DNA of 64,000 bases. It comes from Paraburkholderia sp. FT54. GTDB taxonomy: Bacteria; Pseudomonadota; Gammaproteobacteria; Burkholderiales; Burkholderiaceae. Where the stretch lies: NCBI RefSeq assembly GCF_031585635.1, contig NZ_CP134195.1, positions 248,001-312,000 of the forward strand, in the 5' to 3' direction. Below, piece after piece: positions 62,385 through 64,000 of this stretch (position 1 is the first letter of the stretch; each line of letters opens with the position of its first letter). The notes beneath the pieces are model-generated. The model was given only the letters and a program-made list of their open reading frames with translations. It was not told the DNA's origin and ran no database searches. Position numbers and translations under genes: made by a program.

Positions 62385-63092
62385 ATGGCACGGCTTGCAC
62401 GTCTCTATGTCCCTGACCAGCCGCAACACGTCATCCTCCGCGGGCTCGATCAGCAGCCCGCATTCGTCGACGACCAGGACTACGAGCTCTTCATTGATTG
62501 TTTGAAAGCGGCTTCGCGCGACCATCATTTATCCATCCACGCCTACGCGTTGATGCCTGGCGCGGTGCAACTGCTCGTCACGCCGACCGAGGAGTCGAGT
62601 CTGCCGAAGGCGATGCAGGCGGTCGGGCGCCGTTACGTGGCGCACTTTAACAGGCGCTACGCGCGCCGAGGCACATTGTGGGAAGGCCGCTACAGGGCCA
62701 CGGTGATCGAAGGCGAGCGCTACTTTCTGCTGGCAAGCCGCGTCGTCGAGATGTGTCCGGTGCGCGCCGGGCTCGTGAGCGCGCCGGAAGACTACCGCTG
62801 GTCGAGCTATCGCCATCACATCGGCCTGACGCTCGACAGTCTGATTACCGACCACCCGCTGTACTGGTCGCTCGGCAATACGCCGTTCGAGAGGCAGCGC
62901 GCGTACCGCGAACTGTGCGAGCAGCCGCTCGACGAACGCGAAGCCAGCCAGCTCCAGCAGGCCACCCTGAAGGGCTGGGTGTTGGGCAGCGATACGTACC
63001 GCGAGTGGGCGGCGCGCGCTGCCAACCGGCGTGTGTCGCCGCTGCCGCGCGGGCGGCCGCGCAAGGTGCGCGAGACGCCGCAACAGCAATAA
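62385..63092 (+). CDS. RAYT/IS200-like (Y1 transposase family) protein lacking the HUH motif
   Basis: A 235-aa member of the REP-associated tyrosine transposase group. The family framework is clear: HVILRGLDQQPAFVDDQDYE near the start, RRYVAHFNRRYARRGTLWEGRY (about 84-104, shown in part) and PVRAGLVSAPEDYRWSSYRHH. The metal-binding HUH segment, usually MPNHVHLL, reads MPGAVQLL (57-64), so both His are gone. A catalytic Tyr may remain in the FNRRY region. It has no terminal repeats around it and a stable terminator of its own, so it looks domesticated rather than mobile. Confidence 0.88.
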   Translation: MARLARLYVPDQPQHVILRGLDQQPAFVDDQDYELFIDCLKAASRDHHLSIHAYALMPGAVQLLVTPTEESSLPKAMQAVGRRYVAHFNRRYARRGTLWEGRYRATVIEGERYFLLASRVVEMCPVRAGLVSAPEDYRWSSYRHHIGLTLDSLITDHPLYWSLGNTPFERQRAYRELCEQPLDEREASQLQQATLKGWVLGSDTYREWAARAANRRVSPLPRGRPRKVRETPQQQ

Positions 63093-63119
63093 AGCGTTTC
63101 GCATCAAAGGGCTGCATCG

Positions 63120-63149
63120 AAACGGCATCTTCGCATGCCGTTTTCTTTT
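63120..63149 (+). terminator. Rho-independent terminator after the RAYT-like gene
   Basis: Nine-bp stem aaacggcat/atgccgttt (63,120-63,128 with 63,135-63,143), 6-nt cttcgc loop, then ttctttt-like run. It lies 28 nt after the stop. Confidence 0.82.
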
Positions 63150-63178
63150 GCACGATTTTGATATGGCACCAATAAAAT

Positions 63179-63192
63179 TGCATCGCGATGCA
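63179..63192. promoter_or_regulatory. Palindrome upstream of gltB
   Basis: A perfect 14-bp palindrome tgcatcgcgatgca about 195 nt before the gltB start and about 40 nt upstream of a candidate -35. It could be an operator for gltB. The protein that binds it is unknown. Confidence 0.4.
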
Positions 63193-63229
63193 CCAACTTG
63201 ATAATTGGGGTTCAAACACCATGTTTTAT

Positions 63230-63259
63230 TTGCTATTCCATTGATTCGTCGCGTATATT
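63230..63259 (+). promoter_or_regulatory. Candidate gltB promoter
   Basis: TTGCTA (63,230-63,235), 18-bp spacer, TATATT (63,254-63,259) in an AT-rich segment. The start would give a leader of about 120 nt before gltB. Confidence 0.5.
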
Positions 63260-63386
63260 CCGAATTCCGGCGTTTTTTGATACGCGTAGCATCCAGCGTT
63301 GAGCGCGCCGTCGCGGTCGTCAATCGCACTGCGGCAATAGAAAAACGGTTTAACGGCCTGTCCGGCCCCTCACAGACGGTGTCCCC

Positions 63387-64000
63387 ATGAACGACCACCA
63401 GCAACCGATTCACCCGGTTCCCGCCGCGCAAGGTCTGTACGACCCGCAGAACGAGCACGACGCCTGCGGCGTCGGCTTCGTCGCTCACATCAAGGGCAAG
63501 AAAAGCCACGAGATCATCGAGCAGGGCTTGAAGATTCTTGAGAACCTGGACCACCGGGGCGCCGTCGGCGCCGATCCGCTGATGGGCGACGGCGCGGGCA
63601 TCCTGATCCAGATTCCGGACGGCTTTTACCGTGAGGAAATGGCCAAGCAGGGTGTGGTGTTGCCGCCGCACGGCGAATACGGCGTCGGCATGGTCTTCCT
63701 GCCGAAGGAACACGCGTCGCGTCTCGCCTGCGAACAGGAACTGGAACGCACGGTGAAGGCCGAAGGCCAGGTCGTGCTGGGCTGGCGCGACGTGCCAGTC
63801 GACCACACCATGCCGATTTCGCCCACCGTCAAGGCGAGCGAGCCGCTGATCCGCCAGATTTTCATCGGCCGCGGCAAGGACATCATGGTGACGGACGCGC
63901 TCGAGCGGAAGCTGTACATCATCCGCAAGACCGCGAGCCACCGCATTCAGGCGCTCAAGCTGAAGCACGGCAAGGAATACTTCGTGCCGTCGTGCTCGGC
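63387..64000 (+). CDS. gltB: Glutamate synthase large subunit, 5' part
   Basis: First about 204 residues of a glutamate synthase, which makes two glutamates from glutamine and 2-oxoglutarate. After a short propeptide the sequence reads DACGVGFVAHIKGKKSH; Cys 27 is the N-terminal nucleophile of the glutaminase domain once the propeptide is removed. LDHRGAVGADPLMGDGAGIL (about 53-72) is also conserved. The gene runs off the window; the full protein is usually about 1,500 aa. ATG at 63,387. Confidence 0.96.
   Translation, partial: MNDHQQPIHPVPAAQGLYDPQNEHDACGVGFVAHIKGKKSHEIIEQGLKILENLDHRGAVGADPLMGDGAGILIQIPDGFYREEMAKQGVVLPPHGEYGVGMVFLPKEHASRLACEQELERTVKAEGQVVLGWRDVPVDHTMPISPTVKASEPLIRQIFIGRGKDIMVTDALERKLYIIRKTASHRIQALKLKHGKEYFVPSCS

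Noticed and set aside
63165..63184. Possible sigma-54 promoter (TGGCAC...TTGCA) before gltB
   Set aside because: The distance between GG and GC is 13 nt where about 10 is needed, so it does not fit the -24/-12 spacing.

Overview
The window looks like a Paraburkholderia/Burkholderia-type betaproteobacterial chromosome. The evidence is GC-rich coding sequence, Burkholderia-like lengths and starts of the ribosomal and RNA polymerase proteins, two near-identical tuf genes flanking the rpoBC/str region, system II cytochrome c maturation (ResB/CcsA), and a pil cluster directly upstream of aroKB. The genus call is by recognition, not by a database search. No prophage, integron, CRISPR array or intact insertion sequence is visible.

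Region 1 (1-15,640): the 3' part of a 23S rRNA gene, a 5S gene and its terminator, then a promoter-driven tRNA-Tyr/Gly/Thr-tuf unit, tRNA-Trp, secE-nusG, rplKAJL and rpoBC. Region 2 (15,760-37,180): recQ, then the str (rpsL-rpsG-fusA-tuf), S10, spc and alpha operons through rplQ, almost all on the + strand. Several junctions carry terminator-like hairpins, and three of them have sigma-70 promoter elements nested in or overlapping the hairpin, so one long gene array is probably divided into several transcription units.

Region 3 (37,270-48,360): envelope redox and heme functions. These are cutA-dsbD, hemB, engB, a diheme cytochrome c4, resB-ccsA and msrPQ. A PDZ-domain remnant lies after dsbD. 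A candidate small RNA with anti-Shine-Dalgarno motifs lies between hemB and engB. Region 4 (48,380-60,620): lptM-lysA, cyaY, mrcA, then a pilM-N-OP-Q cluster in which PilO and PilP appear fused, followed by aroK-aroB and a dGTPase-like HD hydrolase. Region 5 (60,740-64,000): a DUF883 protein, an OmpW porin, a RAYT/IS200-like protein that has lost its HUH histidines, and the start of gltB, cut by the window end.

The most notable non-coding signals are the anti-SD small RNA candidate (about 41,073-41,178), a structured element present twice upstream of the cytochrome c4 gene and aroK (42,069-42,145 and 57,542-57,620), the promoter-in-hairpin modules in the ribosomal operons, and a long imperfect hairpin in the rplL-rpoB spacer. 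No clearly new multi-gene system was found.
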